Below, one piece after another: positions 1-12,900 of a stretch of 64,000 nucleotides of DNA. The notes under the pieces were generated by a model. That model did not search any database, was not told where the DNA came from, and was given only the letters and a program-made list of their open reading frames with translations. Each line of letters opens with the position of its first letter. Within the stretch, counting starts at the first letter, position 1. Position numbers and translations under genes: made by a program. Origin of the DNA: Pleodorina starrii (Eukaryota > Chlorophyta > Chlorophyceae > Chlamydomonadales > Volvocaceae); assembly GCA_030267565.1 (NCBI GenBank), contig BRXU01000003.1, positions 1,224,001 through 1,288,000 of the forward strand, written 5' to 3'.

Positions 1-3000
1 CATGGCCGCATTCTACGCCGAGACCGGTGAGGGGGGTTGCCGCTGGTGATGGGATGAGAGGATGAGGGACTGTGCGGGGGTGACGGGTTGTGTGTGTGTG
101 TGGCGGGGGAGGGGGGCATGTGCGCGCAGGATATGAGTGTGTGTGTGGTGTGTGTATATTGGGGGAGCGATGGACACGTTTGGCTCACCTCCGAGATCGA
201 AATGAGGCTGGAAGCCGCGTGAAGCCCCGTCTCACCTCACCACCGCACGGCCCATCTGCCTGCCTGCCTGCCTGCCTGAATGCTTGCCCGCAGGTGTGCC
301 CGTCGCGGCGGACGAGTCGCTGGACGAGGGGCTGCTGATGGGCCCGCCGGCAGTCGACAGCGGCGCCGGAAGAACCCCCACCCCTGGCGGCGGCGCCGCC
401 ACCTCCGGGTCGTACAGCGCCGCCGGGCTGCCTGCGGATCGCGCCGCGGGCCTGGCGGCGGTGGTCGTGAAGCCGTCTGTGGTGGGCGGGCTGGAGGCGG
501 CGGCGGAGGTGGCGCAGTGGGCGCAGCGGCGGGGGGTTCAGACCGTGATCAGCTCTGCATTTGAGAGCAGCGTCGGCCTGTCGGGACTGCTGCAGCTGGC
601 GGCGGCGGTTGATGCCGCCGCCGCCGGTGGCGGCGGCGGCGGCGGTGTCGTACATCACGGCCTGGGCACGCTGCAGTGGTTTGCCGCCGACGTGGCGGAG
701 GAGCCGCTGCAGGTGGCGCCGCAGCTGCTGACGACGGCGGCGGCGGCGCCGCCAGCGGCGGCGGCAGCCGCCGCAGCCTCCGCTGCGGCGGCGAAGTCGA
801 CAGCCGGCGGGGACTTTGTGCCGCTGCAGGCCCTGTGCGGGACGGTCGAGCAGGCAGATCGGCTGCTGCGGGTGGGTGGGGATGGGGGGATGGGGGGATG
901 GGGGCTTTTGCGCGCCTGGCCTGGGCTCCGGCTCTGGTCCCGTGCTTCCCTCGCTCGCCTGGCCCCTTCCCTGGTCCTGGCATTTGCCCCAGGCGACTGT
1001 GACCCGTGCCCCCCCCCTCCCTGCGCTGCCCCCTCGTCGCTGTACTTCTGCGTACGGGAAGACTCGCCTCAACTTCGCACTGGTTTGCGCACCGTTCAGG
1101 GGGTTCGGCCTATCCATGGACACCGCCCCCCTCCCGCCCCCTGGCCTCAGGCATGCGCTTCCGGTCGGGGTCTGCGGCGGGACGTGCTGGTGGAGCACCC
1201 CCACCATCACCACCACCACCACCACTCGCTCGGGGTCCGTCCGGCCGCTGAGTCAGAGGGTCTCAGCCACACGGAAACGGACAGCAATGGCACCGCCAGC
1301 CCGAGTGACATTACCAGGAGCAGCCGCAGCAGCCGCAGCAGCAGCAGCAGCAGCAGCAGCAGAGCTGGTACCGCACCCCGTGCAGACGGTGCCGCCAGCG
1401 CCGCGACTGACCCGTGGGTCGGCCCGGACGCTCGCGGCGGTGTGCTGGAGCGCCCCATCCTCGTGGAGGTCGCACTGGCGCCGCCGACGGAGGGCTCGGC
1501 GGCGACGACGGAGCCTACGGACCTCCCCGTAGTCCACCACTCCCACTCCCACTCCCACTCCCACTACCACTATCACCACTCCGACCACCATCAGATTGTG
1601 CAGGTGCGAGGACTGGAGCTGCTGCCGCCAACCGCCGGCTCTGGCTCCGGCTCCAGCTTAGGTGGGGATGAGACGGCGGACCCAGCCAACGGGTCGGTGG
1701 ACGGCACCGCCGCCACCAGCACTAGCGACAACGGCGCCGGCATCCACAGCCACGGCCACGAGCGGCGGCGGCGGCGTCCGTTCGTCTTCCTGCACGGCTT
1801 CCTGGGCGGCTGCGCCGACTGGCTGCCGCTGATGCGCTCGCTGGCGGCGGCTGGCCACCGGTGCGTCGCACTGGATCTGCCGGGACATGGAGGAACACTG
1901 CCGGACACGCGACCCGGAGGCGGTGCCGGAGCCGGCGGCAGCGGAGATGGTGGTGTGGGAGAGGCGGGGGGGTGGTCGGCGGCGCACAGCATCTCCGGCG
2001 CCGCGGCGTGCGTGTCGGCGGCGGCGCGGCGGCTGGGGTTGGAGGGCGCTGTGCTGGTGGGGTACAGCCTGGGGGCCCGGGTGGCGTTGCAGGTGAGCGG
2101 GGGGATGTGGGGGCGTCGGGGGATGGGGGGGATAGGGGGGAGAGCCTTCGGTGGGTAATGGGTGGAAGAGGGGATGCGAGCAGCGTGAACTTGTCTGGTC
2201 TGGAGTGTGTGAACAGAACGTCTCCTGGCAAAGGAAAGAGGGGGCGTGATGCGGGGGGAGAGCGCGTGTGTGTGCTGGGGTTGGGTTCGTAATGGCGGGA
2301 TGGCCCAGGCAGTGCGCGTATACGGGTGCCTCGGGTCCGTAGGAGCCGCGACTGGGGCAGTCAGAAGCAGCGTCGTGGGGGTTTGGGTTTTAGGGTTTGG
2401 GTCTGGGTCTGGGGAGGCCGTTGGGGCTTCAGCGCTAAACCCGAAGAGAGTAAACAACACGGAGCATGGACTGCGGCTCCTGCGTCCTCCCACTCATCAT
2501 CTCTGTTTGTTTGCTCCGGTTCCGGGTTCGGTGACGCAGGCGGCCCTGGACGAGGGCTGTGCTGCCTCCGCCGGCAGCAACAGCAGCAGCAGCCGTCAGG
2601 GCAGCGGCAGCGCGGCGAACGGTAACGGCAACGGTGGCGGAGCCGGCAGCAGCAGCGGCAGCGGCAGCGCTGCCCCTGAGGCGGCCCTGTGGTCGGGTGT
2701 CGTACTCGTGTCGGGCACGCCGGGCATCAAGGTGAGAGGGCTGCCAGAAGTGCCTCCATCTGGGGGTTGGTTTCGGAGACAAAACTGCTGGGGGAGTGTC
2801 TGACGCCCGGCTACACGTGGCACTGTGTTTGTTTAAGACCCGGTTACCCGGTGACCCAGTTACCCAGCGGCGAGCAGAGTAGAGCGGCTTTCGAACTGGG
2901 TTTCGAATGGGCAAGGGTCGAAAGATGATGGAGGTCAAGAGGGGACGTCCTCCTGTTTCCGCAACCCACGCGGAGCCGCTCCGAAACTCACCGGGGTGGC

Positions 3001-4212
3001 CTCTGAGTGCGTGTCTGTCTGTCTGTCGCTGGGAATGTGTAGCCCTCCTCCGGGGGGGCTTGCGTCCATGTTTTGCTCCGCCGCTCCACCCACCTACTCG
3101 TCGGAACACGCATAAGTCCGTAAAAAACCGTTTCTGCCGTAATAATTCCAACAACTAAACGCACCCCCCACGCACCCCGCCCACGCACGCACCCACCCAA
3201 GTCCGTTAAAGACCGTTTCTGTCGCAATAAATAAACGCACCCCACACGCACCCCACACGCACGCAGGATCCGGCGCAGGCGGCCGCTCGAGCCGCCAACG
3301 ACGACCGACTCGCGGGTGCCCTACTCCAGGGAGGACTGGAGGACTTTGTACGGCGGTGGTACGAGCAACCCCTGTGGGCCTCCCTCCGACGCCACCCTGC
3401 CTTTGGTCGCATGCTGCAGCGCCGACTCGCCTCCGCATCCGCATCCGCGTCCGCCTTGGCTGAGCCCGCCGGCTGTACGGCAGCACCTGACGGCTCGGCT
3501 GCGGAGGCACCCGGCGGCGGCGTCGGCGGCGATGCGGCGGCGGCGCAGCTGGCGGCGGCGCTCCGCGGCATGAGCACCGGTCGCATGGTGGGTCCTGGAG
3601 GGCTGTAGGGTTAGGGGTTTTAGGGTTTTATAGTGCACGTGTCTGCCTCCCGCTTCCTCCTTCCTTTGTATGTGGGAAGTAGGGGGACGAGGGATTGTAC
3701 CAGCCGCCCCGGTACCCGCCGCCCCCGTCTCACCCACTGCCCTGCACTGTCCTCCCGTCTCACTCGCTGCCCCCTGGCTGCCCCGCCCTTTGCCTGATTC
3801 GCAGGCCCCGCTGTGGGACCGCCTTGACCCGTGGGTCGGTCCGCCCGTCGTGTTGGTGGTCGGGGACCTTGACGCCAAGTTCGTCGACATCAACACGCAT
3901 ACGCTGGCACGGCTGGTACGGCAACATACGACAGCAGCTGCAGCGGCGGTGACGGCGGCGGCTGGTACCGGCGAGCCCGCCGTCGGGTCGCCCCCAGCGA
4001 TGGTGCAGCCACTGCAGCAGCAGCAGGCGGTGCGGGGAGGTGGAGGTGGAGGCGCAATGGCGGTTTCGGAGCAGCTGCGGCAGCTGGGTCACGCGCTTGT
4101 ACGGATGGACGGCGTGGGTCATGCCGTACACGTGGAGGCTCCGGAGCGACTTGTAGAGGTGTTGCGCGAGGCGGTGGGCGCTCTGGAGCAGCAGCAGCAG
4201 CGGCAGCATTGA
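1..4212 (+). CDS. PHYLLO: PHYLLO 3' part: MenC (o-succinylbenzoate synthase) and MenH (SHCHC synthase) domains
   Basis: Partial; the 5' end lies outside the window. Exons are 1-26, 294-871, 1151-2092, 2540-2731, 3267-3587 and 3805-4212 (TGA), with matching phases at every junction. Exons 1-2 encode the C-terminal barrel of an enolase-superfamily MenC: FYAETG/VPVAADESLDE (metal ligand region), VVKPSVVGG with the second catalytic Lys, and HHGLGTLQWF. A long low-complexity, His- and Ser-rich linker follows. The alpha/beta-hydrolase MenH domain comes next: FVFLHGFLGG, nucleophile Ser in GYSLG (about 2060-2075), Asp in VVGDLDAKF, and His in GVGHAVH. In plants and algae PHYLLO is a MenF-MenD-MenC-MenH fusion in the plastid pathway to phylloquinone (or a menaquinone-type naphthoquinone). 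MenF and MenD are presumably upstream. Inserted Gly/Ala/Ser tracts are typical of volvocine proteins. Confidence 0.9.
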
Positions 4213-4279
4213 GGGGTTGGCGGTGGAGACGTACGGAGGAGGAGTGCTAGCTGTTCGATTCCTCCCCCACGCAAGCACT

Positions 4280-4314
<35 letters not shown>

Positions 4315-6046
4315 CGGAGGAGGAGGATGTTTTTGTAGAGGGTTGGGGCAAAGTGATGCTGAGCGCTGAGTGATCGTTGAGCGGGCGAGGGCCCTTCCTC
4401 CTGGGCTGCTGGGGTGCAGGTGTTGTTCGAGAGGCGGCAGAGAGAGCGGAGAGAGCCAGACACGCAGGTCGGGTACACCCACCCACCCACCCACCCACAA
4501 GAGTGCTGAGGGTGTTGCCTCCCGGCAAGGGGGATGGGGGTGGTGGTACGCAAGGCGAGACGAGGGGAGGGAGCCGAAGGGGAGTGGAGAGTGAGTGACT
4601 AAGCAGGGGGCTGGGTGGAGAGAGAGCTGAAGCGAGAGGTACCTTGGCTTCTCAATCGTGTGGAGTACTGGGTGGCTGCGTTGAGTGCCACAATATGAAG
4701 ACGAGGATTCGCAAACCGAGAGACGCGATTAGATAGTGTTGCTGCCCGGCAGCTGGTGTGAGGAGGGGTTTGCGTGCCAGGACGGCCGGGACGGGGCCCT
4801 CCGTAACGTGAGAGCTGACGTAACGCCCGCGGGGGCCGCCTCGACGTTGCGGCGCGCCTCAACCAGCAACCGCCTGCGCAGCAACCCAACTAAACATATT
4901 CGGTATACGGTATACGCTGCGTGTGTGAGAATGGATGTATGTGTGCTTACGTGTGTTTACGTTGGTCGTGTTTGTGTGTGCGTATCGACATGGGGACGTG
5001 AGTGCGATAGTGCGAGACGCGAGTGCGATACGGACTGCCTGGGCCTGTGGGTTTGGATGTGGTCATATCTCATATACGGATTGTGCGGAGGGGCCCAATG
5101 TGGCGGGTTAGTTGCTGTGGGTAGGCGCGAAGGCGGGGATGGGGTGCGAGCTCCTGCAGCAGCCGAACCAGCGCCGACACCGCCCATCACACCGCCGCTG
5201 AGCTGTCGCTCGCTGTCACACCGCGCCGGATTATTGCCTGGCGCCTGATGGCCTGGTGACGTGAGACCCCAACACAAACATCAAACAGCCTGTTTCAACG
5301 TATTCATATATTTATTTGGGAACGAGATCCCATCGACCCCGCGGGCGCCATCCTTTCTTGAGTCGGGTGTGTTGTTGTGGCGCCCGCGCAGCTCACCCGT
5401 CGGGGAGGGGGCCTGTTTTGGAGGCCCATGGTGGGCTGCACGAGGGGAGCCAACAGTACGCCGACGCCAGCGGATGCGGCACAGGGGTAATACACCGTTT
5501 GGTGCTGGTAAGGTTGGACGGAGCTTGATCGCCTGGGACATCGCCCGGTGGGTTTGATGGCAGGAGTGGAGAGAGGCGGCGAAAGGCCGACTGCGCTGCG
5601 CGTTTATTTGATACTTGATCACTGGATCGCACGAGCTCGCTGTCATGCAGCCTGCCGAGCCCGCAAGCTGAGGCGCTGACGTAGCCCTCTCCCCGGGAGC
5701 CTCTGAACACTGAAGAGGTACACGGCAGCAAAGGGCTTGAGGCAAGAGTCATGGGCATATGCGGCACATTTGCAGAGAATGTGCTGCTGATGTACCATGT
5801 GCTATCCGTGTGGGTTTACGGGTGCCGCGCAAGATCTCGCCCCAAACGACGGAGAGGGGGAGGTCCGCAGGGGTGGGAGAGGCCGGCCGGTAGGGTACAC
5901 CTTGATTGGCTGTGCTCTTCCGAGTCCGGGTGTTGCAGATTGCTGCACCCTGTACGGCGCTCCTCCGGTCTCAGCTGGTCGTCAGCTGAAGCTGTAAGCC
6001 GCGGAGGTGCGGGCGGATGTGATGAGCGTTGTAGTCGATCTGTCGA

Positions 6047-6051
6047 TGTAA
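6047..6051 (+). terminator. candidate TGTAA poly(A) signal for PHYLLO
   Basis: TGTAA is the usual poly(A) signal in chlamydomonadalean algae. This one is about 1.8 kb past the PHYLLO stop. A second candidate is at 5993-5997. No nearer TGTAA was noticed downstream of the stop. Confidence 0.35.
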
Positions 6052-6093
6052 GGCCCTGAATGACCCGCACTCCACGCACTCCCTCACTCCGGT

Positions 6094-6098
6094 TTACA
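6094..6098 (-). terminator. candidate TGTAA poly(A) signal for Der
   Basis: TTACA on the plus strand reads TGTAA on the minus strand, about 830 bp past the Der stop and only about 45 bp from the opposing PHYLLO signal. Confidence 0.35.
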
Positions 6099-6931
6099 CA
6101 GCTCGCCTCCATCCACCAGTGCACCTCCATCTTGAATGTGTACCGTAAACGAACGGACACATGTGTGGTGTGCGGAGGCCACCCGCAGGGGCCTGTCCAG
6201 AGCCGCAGCACTGGGGCTGTAACACACCCGTCGATCCACAGCAGCAGCAGCGGCCCCACATCTCCTCTGCGGTGTCATTGGCTGTGCGACATTACGCGAC
6301 TCCTTTCCCCCCTGCTACTTCACTTCTGTGTGGTCCCATGGACCATGGTCCAAGCAAAGAGCCTCGAAATGAGAAGTACACCGCAAATCGATGCAGCTGA
6401 AGCAAAGCAAGCGGTTGAAGTTCGCCGCTGCTGAAGCAAAGCAAGCGGTCTCGCCACGCCCCGCAGCGGAGGGAGCCCCTCCACCCAAAACCCCGGCTTC
6501 GAAAGTACCAGACACTGCCGAACCCAATGCCGCCGTACTAGACAGCGCCAGACATGGCCCTTTGCCGCAGCGGAACACAACCGCGCAACGTCTGAACACA
6601 ACGGCGCATCCGCGCCGGGCGAGCTCCCACTGCCACTGGACCCGGGGTTCCATCATTCAGTCAGCAGCAGCAGGCAGCCCACGTCGGCGCTGCGTCACGC
6701 GCCCCTCCCCCCAGGGCCAACCATGCAAAGCCAGCCACCCACGCGCCCAAACTACCTCCAGACCTCAAAATCCACCGCCCTCCCTCGAGCTGCTACCGAC
6801 ACAGCGCCCCCTTCCCCTCCTTGATGAACGGCACTCCAAAGCTCCTGCCTCGCCTCGCCCTGACCCAAGCCCCCCAGCCCCCAGCCTCCAGCCCCCAGCC
6901 CCCAGCCTCCAGCCCCCAGCCCCCTGCTCTC

Positions 6932-9900
6932 TCAGTTCTTGCCCCCCCGCCTGCCCCCTGCCGCCGCGCCGCCGGAAGCGGCTCCCGAGGAGGCGGAGGC
7001 CGAGGCCGGGGGCTTGGCGCGCGGCTCCCGCTTGGGCTTCCCGCGCCAGAACAGCCGCATCGGTGAGCCGGGGAAGCCTGGTGTGGGTTACAGGGTTGGG
7101 GTTGGGATTGGGGGTTAGGGCGAGCGGGCAGTAGCAGGTCGGTCAGGTGAGGGTGTACGACGAAGTGCAATACCTTGCAGCGCAGTGCAGGTGAGGGGAA
7201 AACCATTAGGGCAGCCGCGATGTGATGTGGGGTTACGTTGCCAGCGCGCGGTCGACAGGGAAGGGCGTACCGGTACGCATGAGGAATACTGTACTCAGAA
7301 TGGCAGGAAGATGCGCCGCGCACACGTCCACTCCCCTCCCCACTTTTCCACTTCCCGGCCTTCCCGGCCCTCCTTCCCCGCCTTCCTTCAGGTCTCCCCC
7401 TCACCGATGTTGTCCCGCAGCTGTCGCTCCATGTATCGCCGGTAGTCATCCGGAAAGAGCTTCTCGTCATTGACGAAGAACACAAACGACGGCGGCCGCG
7501 TGCCCGCCTGCGTGGCATAGTAGATGCGGCCCTTGCGCAGCGAGCCGCGCTGTGTGGGCGGCGCCTTCCACTGCGTCGCCTCTCGAAGCACCATGTTGAG
7601 AGTGGCGGTGGACACACGGCGGCGGTGCTGCTCCCCCGCCTCCAGAACCGCCTCCAACACGTCATCCACGTGGCGACCTGGAGGCGGCGGCGGCGGCGGC
7701 GGCGGCAATCAGGGGGGATTCAGGGGGGAGAATAAGTCAAGGGAGAAAGGGAGAGAAAGGGCTTCCCGCGGATGCGCCGGGGAGGGGACAACAATCGAGG
7801 TTGACGCCGCAGCGGCGGAACGCGGGGGAGGTGTTTTTTAGGGTTTAGAGTTGTAGGAAGGGCATAATAGGCCCCGCTCCGAGTGCCGAACCCACGAACC
7901 CACGAACCAAACCGTAACGCGGCGCGTGCGCGCCACTCGCCCCGCACCCCTCACCTTCCAGCGCTGCTCACGTGTCTAATGTTTTTTAACTACCAGCCGC
8001 CCGCCCCCGCCAGCCCGCATCCAGCCCCCGCCAACCCGCCCAGCCCCGCCCCGGGCCCTCCCGCACCGTTGACTGCCGAGGTGCACACCACGCTCGCCCA
8101 GCTGACGTGCCTCAGCTGAGTGCGCACGTTCTCCGCCATCTTCTCCACCGACCAGATGCGGGGGTCCACTCGGTCCCACTTGTTGACCACCACCACCACC
8201 GCCTTGCCCTCGGAGGCGAACAGCTCACTCAGTCGGAAGTCCTTTTTTATGGGGGGAAAAGTGAGTAAAGGGGGGAGGGGAGGGGAGAGAAACATTGGGG
8301 AGGAAAGGAGAGAAGAGAGGTAAGGTGGGGCGCGGCGGGGAGGTAGACGAGAAGGTAGGTACCGCATTGTGCTGCGGCGCTTGCTCACGCACACACGCCG
8401 CACTACACTCTCCCTCCCCTTCAAACGCACGCACGCACATGCACACAAACATACATGCCAAACCACCGTACCCTCGTCGTACCCTCACCTGTTGCGTGAC
8501 CCCCTCCACCGCATCCACCACCAGAACCGCCACATCCGCCCTCCGCACCGCCCGCATGGCTCGGTCCACACTCAGTTGCTCCGCGCCGTCGGGCGAGTCC
8601 GCCAGCCGGGAGCGCTTGCGGATGCCGGCCGTGTCGATGAGCGTCAGGCGCTGACCGCCCGGCAGCGTCAGGCGGGTGTCCACGGCATCTCGGGTGGTGC
8701 CACTCAGGTCGCAGACGATGGAGCGCTCCTCGCCGGCGATGGCGTTGAGAAGGCTGCTCTTGCCTGGGGAGGGGGGTCAGGGAGGCAGAGGGGGTTAAAA
8801 GAAGATACCGCAGCGGAGACGGAGGCAGGGGGGTGTGGGGGCGCAGGGGGCGAGAAGCGAGAAGGAAGGAAGGGGAGGTGGGTGGGTTCAAGGCGGATTA
8901 AAAGCTGCCGCGTGGCTGGGGAGGGTGGCACTACGCCGGGAAAAGGGCTGTGGGGTACACCGCTGGCGGCGAAGAAGCACGCCTCCAGTCAAGCGAGCCC
9001 GCGACGGCGGCGGAGGCGGCGGTGATGTGTGACTTGGCTTGACGGGGGGAGGAAGGGGGTTTCGGTGGCTGCTGGGCCCGAACTTGCCTTTGTCGTGCGG
9101 CGCCCTGCGTCCGTCGTTGTCCTTTGCGCGACGACGCGGGGGTTTGCTGCGCTTGCATGTTAAGTTGTGGGACGTCTTTCCGAGCGCGCCTCTCCTTCTG
9201 GGTAAGGTCAGATATGACGCGGCTTTCCTATGGCCCCCCTAGGCCGTATGAACGTACTCCTCGGCCTTTCCTAAACAGTTTATGGCTTCCTTAACAGTCA
9301 AGGTTAGCGTTTCCTCCGCTGGCTTTCTGCTGGCCTGGCCTGGTTCAAAGCTGTCCGTTACGACTCGTGTTCCCGCGGCCACTTTCGCAACACACATCCG
9401 CATTCCAGGGGTTGCGCGGAGCGGGGTGGCAGCCCCACTTCCCACTCACACTCCTGCAGTGCCGTGGTCAACGGCCCGAGCTGGAAGACGATGAGAACAC
9501 ACGATCGTCATGCGAGCAAGACGATGCAGTTGCAACTCTCAACACATCGATACACCAAGCCGCACGCCATACACCCTCGCATATGGGAGGACGTGCGCTG
9601 TCGTAACACACCGCTGCCGTCACTGCTACACGCCCCTCCCCCCCACACACCCCGCGCGCAAGAGTGCCTGCCAGTAGGTTCACACCACCGCACCGTCCTC
9701 CCCGCCCAAAGAGCGCCAGTAACTGCACGTACCTCTGTCCCACAACAGGCGAGCCCATGCCACACCACGCCCCGCGAAGAGACAGCGTCCCAATCCCCCG
9801 TCAGCCCCCTCCACGCCAACTCCAAATACGAGACGCCTCTAGAGCGTCTTGTGTCCCGAGCTCGTCGACATCCCCGAGAGCGCGCATGTGGCACGCAGGT

Positions 9901-12900
9901 GAGGCAGACCGGCACGTACCCATCGTGCGCGTACCCAACAGACAGCACTTCGGCGGCTCAGCCCGCCTAGAGAGCACCAACAGCTCACCCGCATCACCAG
10001 ACAGACAGCCCGACCTGATCGGGACCGCACAAGGCCCCCCCGGCCTTCCTCACAGCCATCCACCTCGCTCCGCCCAATGTGCCGCAGCGGTCGAAACGGT
10101 AGGGGCGCTTTGCTGTATACGACCCTAGCACTTCTCGGTTGCAACATCTTGGAGCGCTTTCCGCAGCATTACCCGGGTTGCAACATGTAACGACCAGTCC
10201 GTCGCCCCTCCCCCCCCAACATCGCGCTCCAATGAAGCGGTAACGGGCGAACACGCAAACGAGCTCTTCTCTCCTCGGAGTCCGCAAGCCGCGGAGGCCC
10301 GGAGCGGGTGGGTGGTACGGTAACACGGGACGTTTGGGTACAGCGACCTGTTATACAAGTAGGTGAACTGGTAGGGGTTCCCTCGCCGAGTCCGAGTCCG
10401 TCAATCCGTCCTTCGGACCCACGGGTCGCCGCAGGCAGAGCATTATGTACATGTACGACCACCCCCTTGCTTCTGTTCGCCTTCTGTTCTGCTGGTGCTT
10501 CACCATCCCGCCCTCGATTTCCTCTCTTTTCCTGTCATCCGACCCCGGACAACGTGCAAAACCCTTGTAGCACCATGTATAAAGGGCCCCCGGGCGCAAC
10601 CAGGCTTCTACCTAGCATATTGGAAACAAGCTGGGCGTTCGGACCGAGAGTCAGGAGCCAGATCAAGCGGCCGGGGAAGGGGGGCCGCAAGCCGCAGGTC
10701 CACGCGCCGCAGCTTACGCCAGCAGCAGCAGCGGCTTACGCTCAGGCCGCAGGTCCACGCCCTTCAGTACACAGTTTTTTTCCACGCGGCTGCACCAAAC
10801 CCGATCAACCCCACCACCCCGCTCCGGCTGACGAGCTGATCTATGGCCGCTGCTTGTGCGGTGATAGCGGCTGGGGCGGCCGCGCGGCCGCCGCGCACCG
10901 AGCCGCGGCCAGCCATGGCGCGGCGCCACTGCGGCCGCAGGGGCGAGGCGGGACCACACTTATTGGCGGCGGCCGCAACCGGCGCTCATGTGAACTGCGC
11001 ACTACACGTACGAAATCGGGCCCTCCAGGCTGCCCTCCGCAAACTGGCGCACGATCGGCTCGTCCGTCGTGTCGAATTCGGCCACGGAGCCCTCCCACAC
11101 GACGCGGCCCTGGTGCAGAAAGATGATGCGGTCGACGGCGCGGCGGATGGTCGAGTGCTGGTGCGTGACGACGATGTAGCTGGAGATGCCGCTGGTCTTG
11201 CCGTCCGCGTCGGCGTCGGTGACGTGGAGGCTGCGCATGAGGTCCTCGACGACCGTCGACGCAACTGGGTCCAGACCCGCCGTGGGCTCGTCATACATGA
11301 TGACCTGCTCCGTGTCGCTGCGCAGGTCGGAGACGACGGCGCGGGCCAGCGCTACACGCTTCTTCATGCCGCCCGAGAGCTCGGCGGGGTAGAGGCTCTC
11401 CACGCCGCGCAGGCCGACCTTGGCCAGGCTATCGGCCACCAGCTCCTTGATCTTTGCGTCGGGCAGCGTGCTGTGCTCGTAGAGCAGGAAGCCGACGTTC
11501 TCGCCGACGGTGAGCGAGTCGAATAGCGCCGCGTTCTGGAAGACCATGCCCACGCGCAGGTGCCCCTCATCGGCCTGATCAGAGAGCAGACCCTTGCGCT
11601 CCACACCCTGGATTTTAACCACGCCCCTGTCCGGCTGCAGCAGCCCAGCCGCCAACCGCAGCGTCGTTGACTTGCCGGTGCCCGAAGCGCCAATAATTCC
11701 GACTGCTTCCCCACGCCGAATTTTGAAGGTTGCCCCGCGAAGGATTGGTTTGTCTCCAAAAGACTTGTAGACATCGTTAAACTCAATAAGCACGTCGTCC
11801 TCCACGGGTGCTTGAAGCTGTTCCTGCTGCGCCGCTGCAATACTTTGGCCCTCCGTCAGCGCCGCTTTTAAGCCAACGGACTGTCGCTGAAGTCTTTGCG
11901 TCCGCCCAGCACAACGCGATACGCCCAGAGCTACATTCCTCCGCAGTGGCAAGTTTGCGCTAGATGGTGCCGAGGTGGACGGCACTGGAAAGCACCTCAT
12001 TGTTCGCAACTATTACCGGCAACTTGGCTATATTTGACGATTTTGTATGTCGAGTTTGTATGTTGAGGATATGAAATGCTGACCTGGCCGCCGTCCCCTT
12101 GGTCTCGGTCGACCATAATGTGGCCGACAATTTTCCCAGAATCATGCTTTGCTGCATTCCAGCTGGTGATTATGCAAACGTACCCCAGATTGCATTCTCC
12201 GCGACTTTCGGTTTGCGCTTTCCGTTGGGAGGCCTAGGAGGCTTATGTAACTTCATAACTTGGGCGGCCTTTGCCCAAGCGACCCGGGGGGCCGAGCTAC
12301 CGTATGGATTCTTCTGCATGTCGTGCCGTCTTCAGGCCAAGCGCGCCAAACCCACCAATGCCTTTGGCTTCACCCAACCCCAACCCGGCAAAACCCAACC
12401 CCGCATTCTCTCTTGGGCCCCAGGTTTGGTCCTCAGGCCAGCACCGAACCCCGGCCCCCCCGCATATCGCCCACTGCTCATGTCGAAACCCCCTCGTCAC
12501 AGCTCCTCCTCCCTTCCACCGCTCCTCCCGGTCACACGCTCGCTTTCCTCGCAGCCCCGCTGCCATGCACGCGAGTCGTGCACACGGCTCGCATGTGCCA
12601 GACACCCACCCGCCCGGCCCTAGCCAACCCCCGCCCTAGCCCCCCGCCCGAGCAACTCACCCACGTTGGGGCGGCCCACAATGGCCACCGCCAGCGGCTT
12701 GTCCTCCGCGTCCTCCTGCTCCAGCCCCGTGGGCGGCGGCAGCAGCCCCACCAGCGCATCCAGCATCTCTCCGGTGCCGGTGCCGGTGATGGCGGACACG
12801 GCGTGGGGCTCCAGGCCAGTGATCCAAAAGTCCGCCACCATTTGGTCGGCCTGCGGAGGGGATGGAGGGGATGGAGAGGGGCGCGGGAGAGGGAGGGAGG

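Larger units (their letters stand above)
4213..6931. other. convergent intergenic region (3' UTRs of PHYLLO and Der)
   Basis: No credible gene. It holds CAG-repeat tracts (about 4277-4312), a CCCA tract (about 4481-4497) and a direct repeat of GCTGAAGCAAAGCAAGCGGT in the 6395-6450 stretch. TGTAA motifs sit at 5993-5997 and 6047-6051 on the plus strand and 6094-6098 on the minus strand, so both genes may end near 6.05-6.1 kb with long 3' UTRs (inference). A CCCCAGCCTCCAG-type minisatellite lies at about 6868-6925. Confidence 0.6.

Noticed and set aside
185..1225. 346-codon minus-strand open frame
   Set aside because: It is antisense to PHYLLO exons and rich in Arg/Gly/Pro, as expected from the reverse of GC-rich coding sequence.
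2246..2803. 185-codon plus-strand frame across a PHYLLO intron
   Set aside because: Only 2540-2731 is exon; the rest is the open intron on either side.
6868..6925. Regular CCCCAGCCTCCAG repeats considered as a CRISPR-like array
   Set aside because: Direct tandem minisatellite without spacers in a eukaryotic 3' UTR region.
10308..11126. 272-codon plus-strand open frame
   Set aside because: Overlaps the TGD3 3' end in antisense. No domain or coherent composition, and the lower part is intron sequence.
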